Shown here: in pieces, positions 42,334 through 50,421 of the stretch
Position numbering within the stretch: the first letter of the stretch is position 1
Layout: each line of letters starts with the position of its first letter
Origin: Clavibacter michiganensis
Lineage (GTDB): Bacteria > Actinomycetota > Actinomycetes > Actinomycetales > Microbacteriaceae
Direction: 5' to 3'
Assembly: GCF_002151125.1 (NCBI RefSeq)
Contig: NZ_MDJZ01000017.1
Location: 186,001-250,000, forward strand
Length of the DNA stretch: 64,000 bases
Made by a program: the position numbers and the translations under genes
The notes under the pieces: model-generated
Seen by the model: only the letters and a program-made list of their open reading frames with translations
What the model was told of the DNA's origin: nothing
Database searches by the model: none

Positions 42334-43608
42334 GTGACCGCATCCCGCGTCCGAGCGCTGCTCGTCGACACCACCCCCGTCGACTCCATCGCCCGGCTCG
42401 TCCCCCTCCTCGACGCCCGGCACCCGCTCCTGTGGCTGCGGCACGGATCCGGGATGGGCGGCATCGGCGAGGCCCTCCGGCTGGAGTTCCGCGGGCCCGA
42501 CCGCGTGCGCGACGCCGCCGCCGCGTGGCGCGAGGTGGCCGCGGCCGCGACCGTGACGGACCCGCTCGGGATCCCCGGCACCGGCCTCATCGCGTTCGGC
42601 GCCTTCGCGTTCGCGGACGACTCGGAGGCCGCGAGCGTCCTCGTGGTGCCGCGCGTCGTCGTCGGGCGGCGCGACGGGGTGTCGTGGGTGACGCGGATCC
42701 GGCTGGCCGACCAGGAGGCCGGCGACGTCGCCTCCCCGCTCGACGCTCTTGCGGCGGGCTCCGTCCCCGTGCCCGAGCGCTCCGGCGCCGAGTACCGCCT
42801 GCACCTGCGCCCCGGATCCATGGGCCCCGACGACTACGAGGCCGCCGTCGCGCGCGCCGTCGCCGCGATCGACGCCGGCGACCTGCAGAAGGTCGTGCTG
42901 GCGCGCGACCTCATCGGCCGGCTCCCCCTCGGCGGCGACCTGCGCCTCGCCCTCAGCCGCTTCGCGCTGGGCTACCCCGACTGCTGGACCTACGCGGTCG
43001 ACGGCCTGATCGGCGCGAGCCCCGAGACGCTCGTGCGCGTCGGCGGCGGCACCGTCGGCGCGCGCGTGCTCGCCGGCACCGTGTCGCGCGGCACCGACGC
43101 GCGGGCCGACGCGGCGGCGGCCGCCGGCCTCGCCGCGAGCCCCAAGGACAACGAGGAGCACGCGTTCGCGCGCGACAGCGTGCTGGACGCCCTCCGCCCG
43201 CACAGCCGCGACCTGTCGACGACCGACGCGCCCTTCACCCTCAAGCTGCCGAACCTGTGGCACCTGGCGAGCGACGTCACGGGCACGCTCGGCGACGGAT
43301 CCTCCTCGCTCGACCTCGTGGGCGCGCTGCACCCGACGGCCGCGGTCGCCGGGCACCCGACGGCCGCCGCCCTGTCGCTCATCGCCGAGCTGGAGCCCGC
43401 CGACCGCGGGCGCTACGCCGGCCCGGTCGGCTGGGTCGCGGCCGACGGCGACGGCGAGTGGGCGATCGCGCTGCGGGGCGCCCAGGTGGATCCGTCCGGC
43501 GCCATCGTCGCGCACGCGGGCGCCGGCATCGTCGCGGGGTCCGACCCGGAGCGCGAGCGCGCCGAGACGGCCATGAAGTTCCGGCCCGTGGTGGAGGCGC
43601 TCGGCTAG
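42334..43608 (+). CDS. menF: Isochorismate synthase
   Basis: Protein of 424 aa, chorismate-binding fold. KVVLARDLIGRL, YAVDGLIGASPETLVRVGG, LAGTVSRGTD, SPKDNEEHAFARDSVLDAL, PNLWHLASDVTGTL, LHPTAAVAGHPTAAALSLI and RGRYAGPVGWVAADGDGEWA are the conserved blocks. Converts chorismate to isochorismate for menaquinone. Start GTG 42334 is 7 nt after TAGGCT (42321-42326). Divergent from menG across 156 nt. A frame upstream of this start stays open for kilobases but is not coding. Confidence 0.94.
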   Translation: MTASRVRALLVDTTPVDSIARLVPLLDARHPLLWLRHGSGMGGIGEALRLEFRGPDRVRDAAAAWREVAAAATVTDPLGIPGTGLIAFGAFAFADDSEAASVLVVPRVVVGRRDGVSWVTRIRLADQEAGDVASPLDALAAGSVPVPERSGAEYRLHLRPGSMGPDDYEAAVARAVAAIDAGDLQKVVLARDLIGRLPLGGDLRLALSRFALGYPDCWTYAVDGLIGASPETLVRVGGGTVGARVLAGTVSRGTDARADAAAAAGLAASPKDNEEHAFARDSVLDALRPHSRDLSTTDAPFTLKLPNLWHLASDVTGTLGDGSSSLDLVGALHPTAAVAGHPTAAALSLIAELEPADRGRYAGPVGWVAADGDGEWAIALRGAQVDPSGAIVAHAGAGIVAGSDPERERAETAMKFRPVVEALG

Positions 43609-43675
43609 GTCCGGAAGACGAGGATCACTCCCTCGTCGGACGCGTGCCCGCGCGCCGGCGTGCTCGACTCGGACG

Positions 43676-44410
43676 ATGACCGCATCCGACCGCACCCTCC
43701 CGATCGACGGCCTCGTCAACGCCCGCGACCTCGGCGGCATCCGCCTCCGGGACGGCGGCACGACGCCCACCGGCGCCTTCGCCCGCTGCGAGGACGCCGA
43801 CCTCATCGCCGACGCCGGCTGGGAGCGGCTGCGCGAGCTCGGCTACCGCACGGTGCTCGACCTCCGCCAGCCGGCCGAGCGCGCGCGGGACACGCATCCG
43901 CGCCCCGGATGGATCCACGTGGTGCACGTCGACCTCGACGGCCTCGACGACCACCCCGCGTTCTGGGTGCCGTACTGGGACACGGGCCTCGTCGGCACCC
44001 CGCTCTACTACCTGCCGCACCTCGCCGAGCTGCCGGACCGGGCCGGCGCCGCGCTGCGCACGATCGCGCACGCCCCCGCCGGCGGCGTCCTCTTCCACTG
44101 CGGCGCCGGTCGCGACCGCACGGGCCTCGTCGCGCTCCTCCTGCTGCTCGCGGCGGGCGCGGAGCAGGACGACATCGTCGACGACTACCTCGAGTCCATC
44201 CGTCGCGGCCCCGAGCGGTCGACGAACACCGGCCAGCCCGACATGGAGCCGGCGATCGAGGCCTTCCTCGCCGAGCGCGGCACCACGAGCGAGGCGGCGT
44301 TCCGGGAGGCGATGGCGGGGATCGACCTCGACGCGCTCTTCGACGCGGCCGACCTCACCGGCTCCGAGCGCGAGCTGCTGCGCACGTGGCGCGGAGCGAT
44401 CCCGGCCTGA
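43676..44410 (+). CDS. Tyrosine-protein phosphatase (PtpB/MptpB-like)
   Basis: Protein of 244 aa. Opens with NARDLGGIRLRDGGTTPTGA and has the catalytic P-loop LFHCGAGRDRTGLVALLLLL (Cys nucleophile, Arg). Matches the family of secreted or cytosolic actinobacterial phosphatases with triple specificity; here no signal peptide is seen, so cytosolic. Follows menF by 67 nt. Confidence 0.9.
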   Translation: MTASDRTLPIDGLVNARDLGGIRLRDGGTTPTGAFARCEDADLIADAGWERLRELGYRTVLDLRQPAERARDTHPRPGWIHVVHVDLDGLDDHPAFWVPYWDTGLVGTPLYYLPHLAELPDRAGAALRTIAHAPAGGVLFHCGAGRDRTGLVALLLLLAAGAEQDDIVDDYLESIRRGPERSTNTGQPDMEPAIEAFLAERGTTSEAAFREAMAGIDLDALFDAADLTGSERELLRTWRGAIPA

Positions 44411-44437
44411 CCGCGGAGCGGCGCGGGCGCGGGTCCG

Positions 44438-46195
44438 CTACCGGGCCAGCGGCACCTCGATGAGGAGCGGCGCCTCGGACGCGGTCGTGAGGGCCGCCTC
44501 CAGCTCGCCGTGCGTCGCGGCGCGCAGGTACGCCCATCCGTAGGCGCGGGCGAGGCCCTCGAGGTCCACCCGCTGCGGGGTGAACATCACGCGGTCGACG
44601 GCGTCGGGAGCGGCCGTGCGGGAGACCTCGAGGCCGTCGAAGATGGTGCCGCCGCCGTCGTTGCCGACGACGACCTGGATCCGGGGCATACGCTCGCCCG
44701 TGCCGATGAGCAGCGAGCCGACGTCGTGCAGGAGCGTGAGGTCGCCGACGAGCACCCGCGTGATCCCGGCGGCCGCGCTGCCGGATCCCGCCTGCGACGC
44801 GAGCGCGATGCCGAGGCCGGTGGAGACGGTGCCGTCGATGCCGGCGAGCCCGCGGTTGGCGTGCACGCGGACGCGCTTGCCGGGGAGCGCGCGGTCGGCC
44901 TCGCGGATGAGGCGCGACGCCCCGAGCACGAGCCGGTCGTGCGGCCAGGTGGCCTGCCACAGCGCGCGCACGAGGTGGCGGCGGGTGACGTCGGCGCGCA
45001 CGGCGGCGAGCTCGGCGCGCGCGAAGTCCCGGCGCTCGGCGGGCGTGGTGCCGGAGGGCAGCAGCGGCGCGGACTCGGCCGCGGTGGCCTCGTCGAGGAT
45101 CGCGCGGCTCGCCTGCACCCAGGTGCCGAGCCAGCGGCGGGCGTCGGCGGGATCCTCGGGCTCGCCCACCACGCGCACGGCGGCCGGGTGGGCGGTGACG
45201 CGGTGGCGCGGGTCGTAGTCCTCGCCGCCGGTGGATCCGACGACGATCGCCTCCACGTCCTCGCGCCCCACGAGCAGCGGGACCTCGCGGGTGAGCGTGG
45301 GGTGGCCGAACACGATGACGCGCTCGACCCGGTCGCCGAAGCCCTCGCGGGCGAGCAGCTCGCGGAACGAGACGACGAGGTTCGGGCCGAAGTGGGATCC
45401 GCTGGAGATCTCGGCGGCGAGCGGCCAGCCGCCGGCGCGCGCGAGCTCCTCGGCGGCCTCGCCCGCGGCGTGCCCGGCGACGACGAGCGTGCGCGGGCCG
45501 TGCGGGAGGTCGAGGACGTCGGCGGCGGGCGCCGTGTCGGCGGTGTCGGCGACCGAGGCGGCGGCCCGCGCCTCCGCGACGGCGTCCGTCAGGTCCGGCA
45601 CGGCGACGGACAGCGGATCCCGGAACGCCACGTTGACGTGCACGGGTGTGCGCCCGTCGCGGGCCCGGCGGTACGCGTCGCGCGCGAGACCCGCGTCGCG
45701 CGCGAGGTCGTCGTCGGTCTCCTCGGGCGCGGGCACGTCGACGCACGCGACCCGGTCGCCGAACATGCCGGGCTGGCGGGTGGTCTGGTTGCTCGCGATG
45801 CCGCGGAGCTCGGCCGGGCGGTCGCCCGTGACGAGCAGCATCGGCACGCCCGAGTGCCAGCCCTCGAGCACGGCCGGGTGCAGGTTCGCGACGGCCGTGC
45901 CGGAGGTGGTGATGACGGGCGCCGGGCGGCCGGACTCGACGCCGAGGCCGAGCGCGAGGAACCCGGCGGCGCGCTCGTCGATGCGGACGTGCAGGCGCAC
46001 GCCCTCGACGCGCTCCAGCTCCGCCGCGACGAGCGCGAGGGCCTGGGAGCGGGATCCGGGGCAGAGGACGACGTCGGTGACGCCCTCGCGCACGAGCGCC
46101 AGCAGCATCGCGAGCGCGCGATCCGTGGACGGGTTGCCCGTGCGGGGCGAGGTGGAGGACGGCTGGTGGGCGAGGTGGGAGCGGGTCTCGATCAC
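44438..46195 (-). CDS. menD: SEPHCHC synthase MenD
   Basis: Protein of 585 aa, ThDP enzyme making 2-succinyl-5-enolpyruvyl-6-hydroxy-3-cyclohexene-1-carboxylate from isochorismate and 2-oxoglutarate. [31 protein letters not shown] (catalytic Glu), [32 protein letters not shown] and the ThDP motif [20 protein letters not shown] start, 6 nt after the stop of the PLDc_N gene. C terminus LIEVPLAR is normal. Confidence 0.95.
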   Translation of the reverse strand: MIETRSHLAHQPSSTSPRTGNPSTDRALAMLLALVREGVTDVVLCPGSRSQALALVAAELERVEGVRLHVRIDERAAGFLALGLGVESGRPAPVITTSGTAVANLHPAVLEGWHSGVPMLLVTGDRPAELRGIASNQTTRQPGMFGDRVACVDVPAPEETDDDLARDAGLARDAYRRARDGRTPVHVNVAFRDPLSVAVPDLTDAVAEARAAASVADTADTAPAADVLDLPHGPRTLVVAGHAAGEAAEELARAGGWPLAAEISSGSHFGPNLVVSFRELLAREGFGDRVERVIVFGHPTLTREVPLLVGREDVEAIVVGSTGGEDYDPRHRVTAHPAAVRVVGEPEDPADARRWLGTWVQASRAILDEATAAESAPLLPSGTTPAERRDFARAELAAVRADVTRRHLVRALWQATWPHDRLVLGASRLIREADRALPGKRVRVHANRGLAGIDGTVSTGLGIALASQAGSGSAAAGITRVLVGDLTLLHDVGSLLIGTGERMPRIQVVVGNDGGGTIFDGLEVSRTAAPDAVDRVMFTPQRVDLEGLARAYGWAYLRAATHGELEAALTTASEAPLLIEVPLAR

Positions 46196-46201
46196 CGGCG
46201 G

Positions 46202-46624
46202 TCAGGCGTCCCGGCGGCCGGGCGCGCGGTCGTCGTCGTCGCGGTTCGGCCGGGTCGGGCCGCCCGCGGTGCCGGGCTCCTGCGGGTCGTCGGGACCGGT
46301 GCCGTCGCTGTCGAGGTCGGCGAGCTCCTGCTCGAGGCGGCGGATCCGCTCCTCCTCCGACCGGGTGCGGCCGAGGCCGGAGAGGAAGTCGGGGTCGTCG
46401 TCCGGGCCGAGACGGCGGCCCGACGCACGGGCCAGGTCGGTGCGGTCCTTGCCGACGGTCAGCCACAGGATGCCGCCGATGACGGGCACCAGGACGACCA
46501 CCGCGATCCAGGCGGGCTTCGGGAGACCGCGCATGCGGGTCCGCGGCGTCAGGGAGGTGTCCACGATGACGAAGACCGTGAAGAACACGATCACGACGGC
46601 GAGACCGATCAGCAGGCGGGGCAT
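46202..46624 (-). CDS. PLDc_N-domain membrane protein
   Basis: Protein of 140 aa: two transmembrane helices (LLIGLAVVIVFFTVFVIVDT, AWIAVVVLVPVIGGILWLTV) with the RGLPKPAW loop of the cardiolipin synthase N-terminal domain (PLDc_N), then a long acidic, probably disordered tail ending RPNRDDDDRAPGRRDA. No HKD motif, so no phospholipase activity. Cotranscribed with menD. ATG 6 nt after TACCAT. Function unknown. Confidence 0.85.
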   Translation of the reverse strand: MPRLLIGLAVVIVFFTVFVIVDTSLTPRTRMRGLPKPAWIAVVVLVPVIGGILWLTVGKDRTDLARASGRRLGPDDDPDFLSGLGRTRSEEERIRRLEQELADLDSDGTGPDDPQEPGTAGGPTRPNRDDDDRAPGRRDA

Positions 46625-46763
46625 CTCCCGATGGTAGCTCCGCAACCGGGGAGGACGCCGGGCGTCCAGCGAGCGGGAAGAGGGCGCGGGCCGGACCCGG
46701 GCTGGGCGGTGGTGCACCCCACGGGCGAGGGGCCCGCACAGGCGCCCGACCTATGCTTGCCCG

Positions 46764-47150
46764 GTGAGTTCCCGTCGCTACTGGCTCGTCTACACCGTCG
46801 TCCGCATCCTCCTGTTCGCCGTCCCGTTCGGGCTGGTGGTCGCCGTGAGCCCGGACTTCTGGCCGCTGGCCGCCGTCATCGGCGCGGTGGTGTCGTTCTG
46901 CGGGTCCTACATCTTCCTGCGCAAGCAGCGCGAGGCCATGGCGGCGGATCTCGCGGCCGTCGCCGCCGGGCGCCGCAAGCCCGTGGAGGACGACGACTCC
47001 GAGGACGCCGCGGTCGACGCGGCCGAGCGCCGGGCGCGCACGGCGGGTGCCCCGGACGTCGCGACCGGGGTCGCGGGCACGCCGGGCGCCGGATCCGCCG
47101 ACACCGCCTCCGCGGCCCCGCGCGCCGACGGCGAGGCCGAGCGCAGCTGA
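46764..47150 (+). CDS. DUF4229-family small membrane protein
   Basis: Protein of 128 aa: two transmembrane helices (YTVVRILLFAVPFGLVVAVS, FWPLAAVIGAVVSFCGSYIF), conserved FLRKQREAMAADLAA, then an acidic Ala/Gly-rich tail. Family of unknown function found in actinobacteria, commonly near men genes. GTG start 6 nt after TATGCT (46752-46757). Convergent with the 47161-47553 gene. Confidence 0.85.
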   Translation: MSSRRYWLVYTVVRILLFAVPFGLVVAVSPDFWPLAAVIGAVVSFCGSYIFLRKQREAMAADLAAVAAGRRKPVEDDDSEDAAVDAAERRARTAGAPDVATGVAGTPGAGSADTASAAPRADGEAERS

Positions 47151-47160
47151 GGCGCGCGGG

Positions 47161-47553
47161 TCAGGCCGGGTCCGCGGAGCCGTCCCGCTCCAGGGGCACG
47201 TAGGCGACCCACCGGCCGCCCTTCGACGGCGTCGTGTCGCGCACCGCGGGCGGCGTGGTGCGGGTCGACGGCGTGAGGCGACCGCTGTCGAGCACGAGGT
47301 ACCTCTCCCCCGCTCCCGCGTCCGCGTCCGCGATCGCCCGCGCGACGCGGGCTGCCAGCGCGGCGGCCGCCCGCTCGGGATCCGCCGCCGTCCGCTCCGC
47401 CCACCACGCGCCGAGTGCCGCGTCGACCACGAGGACCGCTCGACGCCGGGCGCCCTCACGCTGCCGCAGGGCGAGCAGCCGGGGGTCGTCGGTGGTCCAG
47501 GTCTCGTGGTCCGCGGCGAGCGCCCGGACGAGGTCGGGATCCGCCGCGCTCAG
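47161..47553 (-). CDS. Hypothetical protein downstream of menA with probable CTG start
   Basis: Frame of 130 aa after menA. Contains AADPDLVRALAADHETWTTD, LRQREGARRRAVLVVDAALG and AALAARVARAIADADAGAGE. No ATG, GTG or TTG exists at a sensible place: the first codon in frame that fits is CTG at 47553-47551, whose last two bases start the menA stop (CTGA), the same 4-nt coupling as ATGA/GTGA elsewhere. An internal GTG would give about 95 aa. Family not recognised. Confidence 0.6.
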   Translation of the reverse strand: MSAADPDLVRALAADHETWTTDDPRLLALRQREGARRRAVLVVDAALGAWWAERTAADPERAAAALAARVARAIADADAGAGERYLVLDSGRLTPSTRTTPPAVRDTTPSKGGRWVAYVPLERDGSADPA

Positions 47554-48530
47554 AACGCGAACGCGGCGCCGAGCCCCAGGCCGAACGTGAGCGCGGCCAT
47601 GCTCGTGAGCTGCAGCGACAGGATCAGCTCCTTGGGGGTGCGTCCCGTGCACGCGATGATCGCGGCCGGCAGCGCCAGCACGAGCGTGAACAGCACGAGC
47701 AGCGCCTTCGGGTAGAAGAGGAAGAAGAAGACGACGATGCCGTAGGCGACGGCGATCTCGATGCAGTAGACGATGCGCGAGCCGCGCGGGCCGAGCCGCA
47801 CCGCCAGGGTGCGCTTGCCGACCTTGCCGTCCTGCTCGATGTCGCGGATGTTGTTGACCATGAGCACGGCGCACGCGAAGCCGCCGGCCGCGACGCCGCC
47901 CAGCCAGCCCTCGCCCGTGATCCGGCCGATGAGGATGAACTGCGTGCCCGCCGTCGCGACCAGGCCGAAGAACACGAAGACGACGACGTCGCCCAGCCCG
48001 GCGTAGCCGTACGGCTTCTTCCCGCCCGTGTAGAAGTAGGCCGCGACGATGGCGACGGCGCCGACCGCGAGCAGCCACCAGTGACCGGTGATGAGCACGA
48101 TCACGAGCCCGGCGACCGCCGCGAGGCCGAAGAACGTGAGCGCCACCGTGAGCACGGTGCGGGGCTTCGCGGCGCCGGATCCGGTGAGGCGGGCGGGGCC
48201 GACGCGCACGTCGTCGGTGCCGCGGACGCCGTCGGAGTAGTCGTTGGCGTAGTTCACGCCGATCTGCAGCAGCACCGCGACGGCGAGGCAGAGGAGCGCG
48301 AGGCCGAGGTCGAGGCCGTCGGGTCCCATCGCGCGCGCGGCGCCCGTGCCGATCGCGACGGGGGCGACGGCGAGCGGGAGGGTGCGGATGCGGGCGCCGG
48401 AGATCCAGTCGCCCGCGGTGGCCTTCCGCACCTGCGCGGGGTTGCCGGAGCGGGCCTTGGCCGGGGATCCGGGACGGGTCCGTGCTGCGGACGAGGGGGC
48501 CTGCCGGATGCGCTTCTTCTTCTGTGCCAC
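47550..48530 (-). CDS. menA: 1,4-dihydroxy-2-naphthoate polyprenyltransferase MenA
   Basis: Protein of 326 aa, nine transmembrane helices. Catalytic Asp-rich motifs NYANDYSDGVRGTD and MVNNIRDIEQDGKVGKRTLA, as in UbiA-type enzymes. Attaches the polyprenyl chain to DHNA to give demethylmenaquinone. Basic N-terminal extension (MAQKKKRIRQAPSSAARTR). GTG start with TAGGAT 8 nt upstream. Confidence 0.95.
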   Translation of the reverse strand: MAQKKKRIRQAPSSAARTRPGSPAKARSGNPAQVRKATAGDWISGARIRTLPLAVAPVAIGTGAARAMGPDGLDLGLALLCLAVAVLLQIGVNYANDYSDGVRGTDDVRVGPARLTGSGAAKPRTVLTVALTFFGLAAVAGLVIVLITGHWWLLAVGAVAIVAAYFYTGGKKPYGYAGLGDVVVFVFFGLVATAGTQFILIGRITGEGWLGGVAAGGFACAVLMVNNIRDIEQDGKVGKRTLAVRLGPRGSRIVYCIEIAVAYGIVVFFFLFYPKALLVLFTLVLALPAAIIACTGRTPKELILSLQLTSMAALTFGLGLGAAFAF

Positions 48531-48648
48531 GAGGGGCGATCCTACGCGCCGGGCCCCTGCCCGACCGCGCCGGGCGATCGGTCCGCACTCGGGCGGGCGG
48601 CCGACGCGCGACCGGGCAGGCCCGCGGGACGACCCGGGCGGCCGGCGG

Positions 48649-49401
48649 CTAGCGGCTGCCGCCCACGGGCGACGGCGCCCAGCCGTCCGCCGGGCAGTTC
48701 CAGCGCATGATCGCGTGGCGGCCGTGCTCGAAGCCGAGCTCGCTGAGCGTGGAGGTGGAGAGGGTGAGGATGCCGCCGGCCTCGGCGGGCAGGCCGACCC
48801 ACGCGACGGCGAGGGACCGGATCACGTGGGCGTGCGCGACGAGCAGCACGTCCTGGCCGGACTCGAGCACGGGCAGCACGCGCTCGAGCACCTGGAGCAC
48901 GCGGTCGCGGACCTGCTGGGACGTCTCCCCCGGGGTGTCGCCCGCGGGGACGCCGTCGGTCCAGAGGTCCCAGTGGCCGCGCTCGGACTGGATATCGGCG
49001 GTCGTGCGGCCCTCGTACGCGCCGTAGTCGAACTCGACCAGGCGGTCGTCGACCTCGGCCTGGTCGCCGTAGCCGATGAGCTCGGCCGTGCGCTGCGCGC
49101 GCGCCCGGGGGCTCGCGAGCACCAGACCGAACTCCGTGCCGGCGAGCACCTCGCCGACCGCGCGCGCCTGCTCCTCGCCCGTCTCGGTGAGGGGGATGTC
49201 GGTCGTGCCGGTGTGGCGCCCGTTGACGCTCCACTCGGTCTGACCGTGGCGCACCATGACGATGCGGCCGCGGACCTTCTCCTGCCACTCCGGGGTGCCG
49301 GGGATCTCCGCGCGCGCGATGGCCGCATCCACCTCCGCGTAGACGGGCGCGACGTCGTCGCGGGCGAGGCGCTTGGCGGTGGCGGGGTTCATGCCGGTCA
49401 T
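48649..49401 (-). CDS. Histidine phosphatase family protein
   Basis: Protein of 250 aa of the phosphoglycerate mutase superfamily. VMVRHGQTEWSVNGRHTGTT (phospho-His), SPRARAQRTAELIG, FDYGAYEGRTTADI and LLVAHAHVIRSLAV (second His). Likely a broad phosphatase; not a full-length phosphoglycerate mutase. AGGAGA ribosome-binding site before ATG 49401; a second ATG at 49392 is possible. N-terminal 40 aa are extra. Confidence 0.9.
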   Translation of the reverse strand: MTGMNPATAKRLARDDVAPVYAEVDAAIARAEIPGTPEWQEKVRGRIVMVRHGQTEWSVNGRHTGTTDIPLTETGEEQARAVGEVLAGTEFGLVLASPRARAQRTAELIGYGDQAEVDDRLVEFDYGAYEGRTTADIQSERGHWDLWTDGVPAGDTPGETSQQVRDRVLQVLERVLPVLESGQDVLLVAHAHVIRSLAVAWVGLPAEAGGILTLSTSTLSELGFEHGRHAIMRWNCPADGWAPSPVGGSR

Positions 49402-49497
49402 GCGGGGGTCTCCTCCGTCGTCCGGGCGGGTGGCGGACGACAACCGACTCTACGCCCGGGCGGATCCGCGGCCGATGGGCGACGGGATCCGCGGGGC

Positions 49498-50421
49498 TCA
49501 GTGCACGTGCTCCAGCAGGTCGAGCCCGACCACGCCCAGGGCGTCGCGGACGGCGAGCCGGGCGCGGAGGTCGGCGTCGTCGAAGTGCACCATCACCGCG
49601 TACGCGACCGCGCCGCGCGGCCCGCGGAGCACGCCCGCCTCGGCGCGCACGCCCGCGTCGACACCCGTGCAGTCGACCAGCGCCATGCCGTGCTCGCCGC
49701 CGCGGCCCACCGGCGCATCCAGCCCGAAGGAGGCGGCCACCAGCGACCGGTCGGTGTTGAGCGCGAGCCAGCCGACCACGCGCGTGCTCGTCTCCTCGTC
49801 GACGACCTCGCCGTGCACGAGCGAGGCGAAGAGCGACGCGAGCTCGCGGGCGGATCCCACGGAGAGCTGCGGGGCGTCGTCCGGCCCGCGGGTGCCGCGC
49901 GCCACGTCGAGCAGCGCCGTGCGGCGGAGGCCGAGGGACTCGGCGCGCGTGCGGACGGCGTCGAGGCCGACGAGACCGAGGAGCGCGTTGGTCGCCGCCG
50001 CGTCGCCGGTCGCGCCGACGAGCGACGCGAGGTCCGTGACGGGCAGCGACGGCACCACGAGGTGGCGCCAGAGGCCCGCGGTGCCGCCCTCGTCGTCGGG
50101 TCCGCGGTCGACGAGGTGCAGCGGCGAGAGGTCGCCGCCGGTCATGCGCGCGGAGAGCTCGATGAGGAGGAGCACGCGGCCGAGGCCCGCGGCGGGCAGG
50201 GCGACGTGGTCGTCGACCTCGAGCACGACCTCGCCCGAGTCGAGGTCGATCGCGCGGGCCGCGACGCGCATCCCGTCGAGGGCGAGGCCGCCGAGCGCGC
50301 GGAAGGCGGGGCGGAAGCCGTCGGTGGGCTCCTCCCCCGCGTGGCGCGCCGGACCGCCCCCGGCGTGGCGGGGGCGGCGGCGCGGATCCTCGCCGGCGGC
50401 GACCATCGCGCGGCGCGTCAC
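49498..50421 (-). CDS. Beta-lactamase-fold serine-hydrolase-like protein, catalytic residues lost
   Basis: Protein of 307 aa translated in coupling with the M13 peptidase gene (GTGA overlap). Fold markers of class A beta-lactamase relatives are clear: AARAIDLDSGEVVLEVDDHVA, TDLASLVGATGDAAATNALLG, TRVVGWLALNTDRSLVAASF and CTGVDAGVRAEAGVLRGPRG. The motifs themselves are changed: SxxK is GLGR (in AAGLGRVLLLIELS), the SDN loop is GDA, and KTG is CTG. It should therefore be inactive as a hydrolase; a binding role is possible. Confidence 0.8.
   Translation of the reverse strand: MTRRAMVAAGEDPRRRPRHAGGGPARHAGEEPTDGFRPAFRALGGLALDGMRVAARAIDLDSGEVVLEVDDHVALPAAGLGRVLLLIELSARMTGGDLSPLHLVDRGPDDEGGTAGLWRHLVVPSLPVTDLASLVGATGDAAATNALLGLVGLDAVRTRAESLGLRRTALLDVARGTRGPDDAPQLSVGSARELASLFASLVHGEVVDEETSTRVVGWLALNTDRSLVAASFGLDAPVGRGGEHGMALVDCTGVDAGVRAEAGVLRGPRGAVAYAVMVHFDDADLRARLAVRDALGVVGLDLLEHVH

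Noticed and set aside
36091-43608. A 2505-codon open frame on the plus strand
   Set aside because: It runs out of frame through cls and antisense to the MarR, prepilin peptidase, fprA, prenyl synthase and menG genes; only its last 424 codons (menF) are coding. Long stop-free shadows are expected at this GC content.
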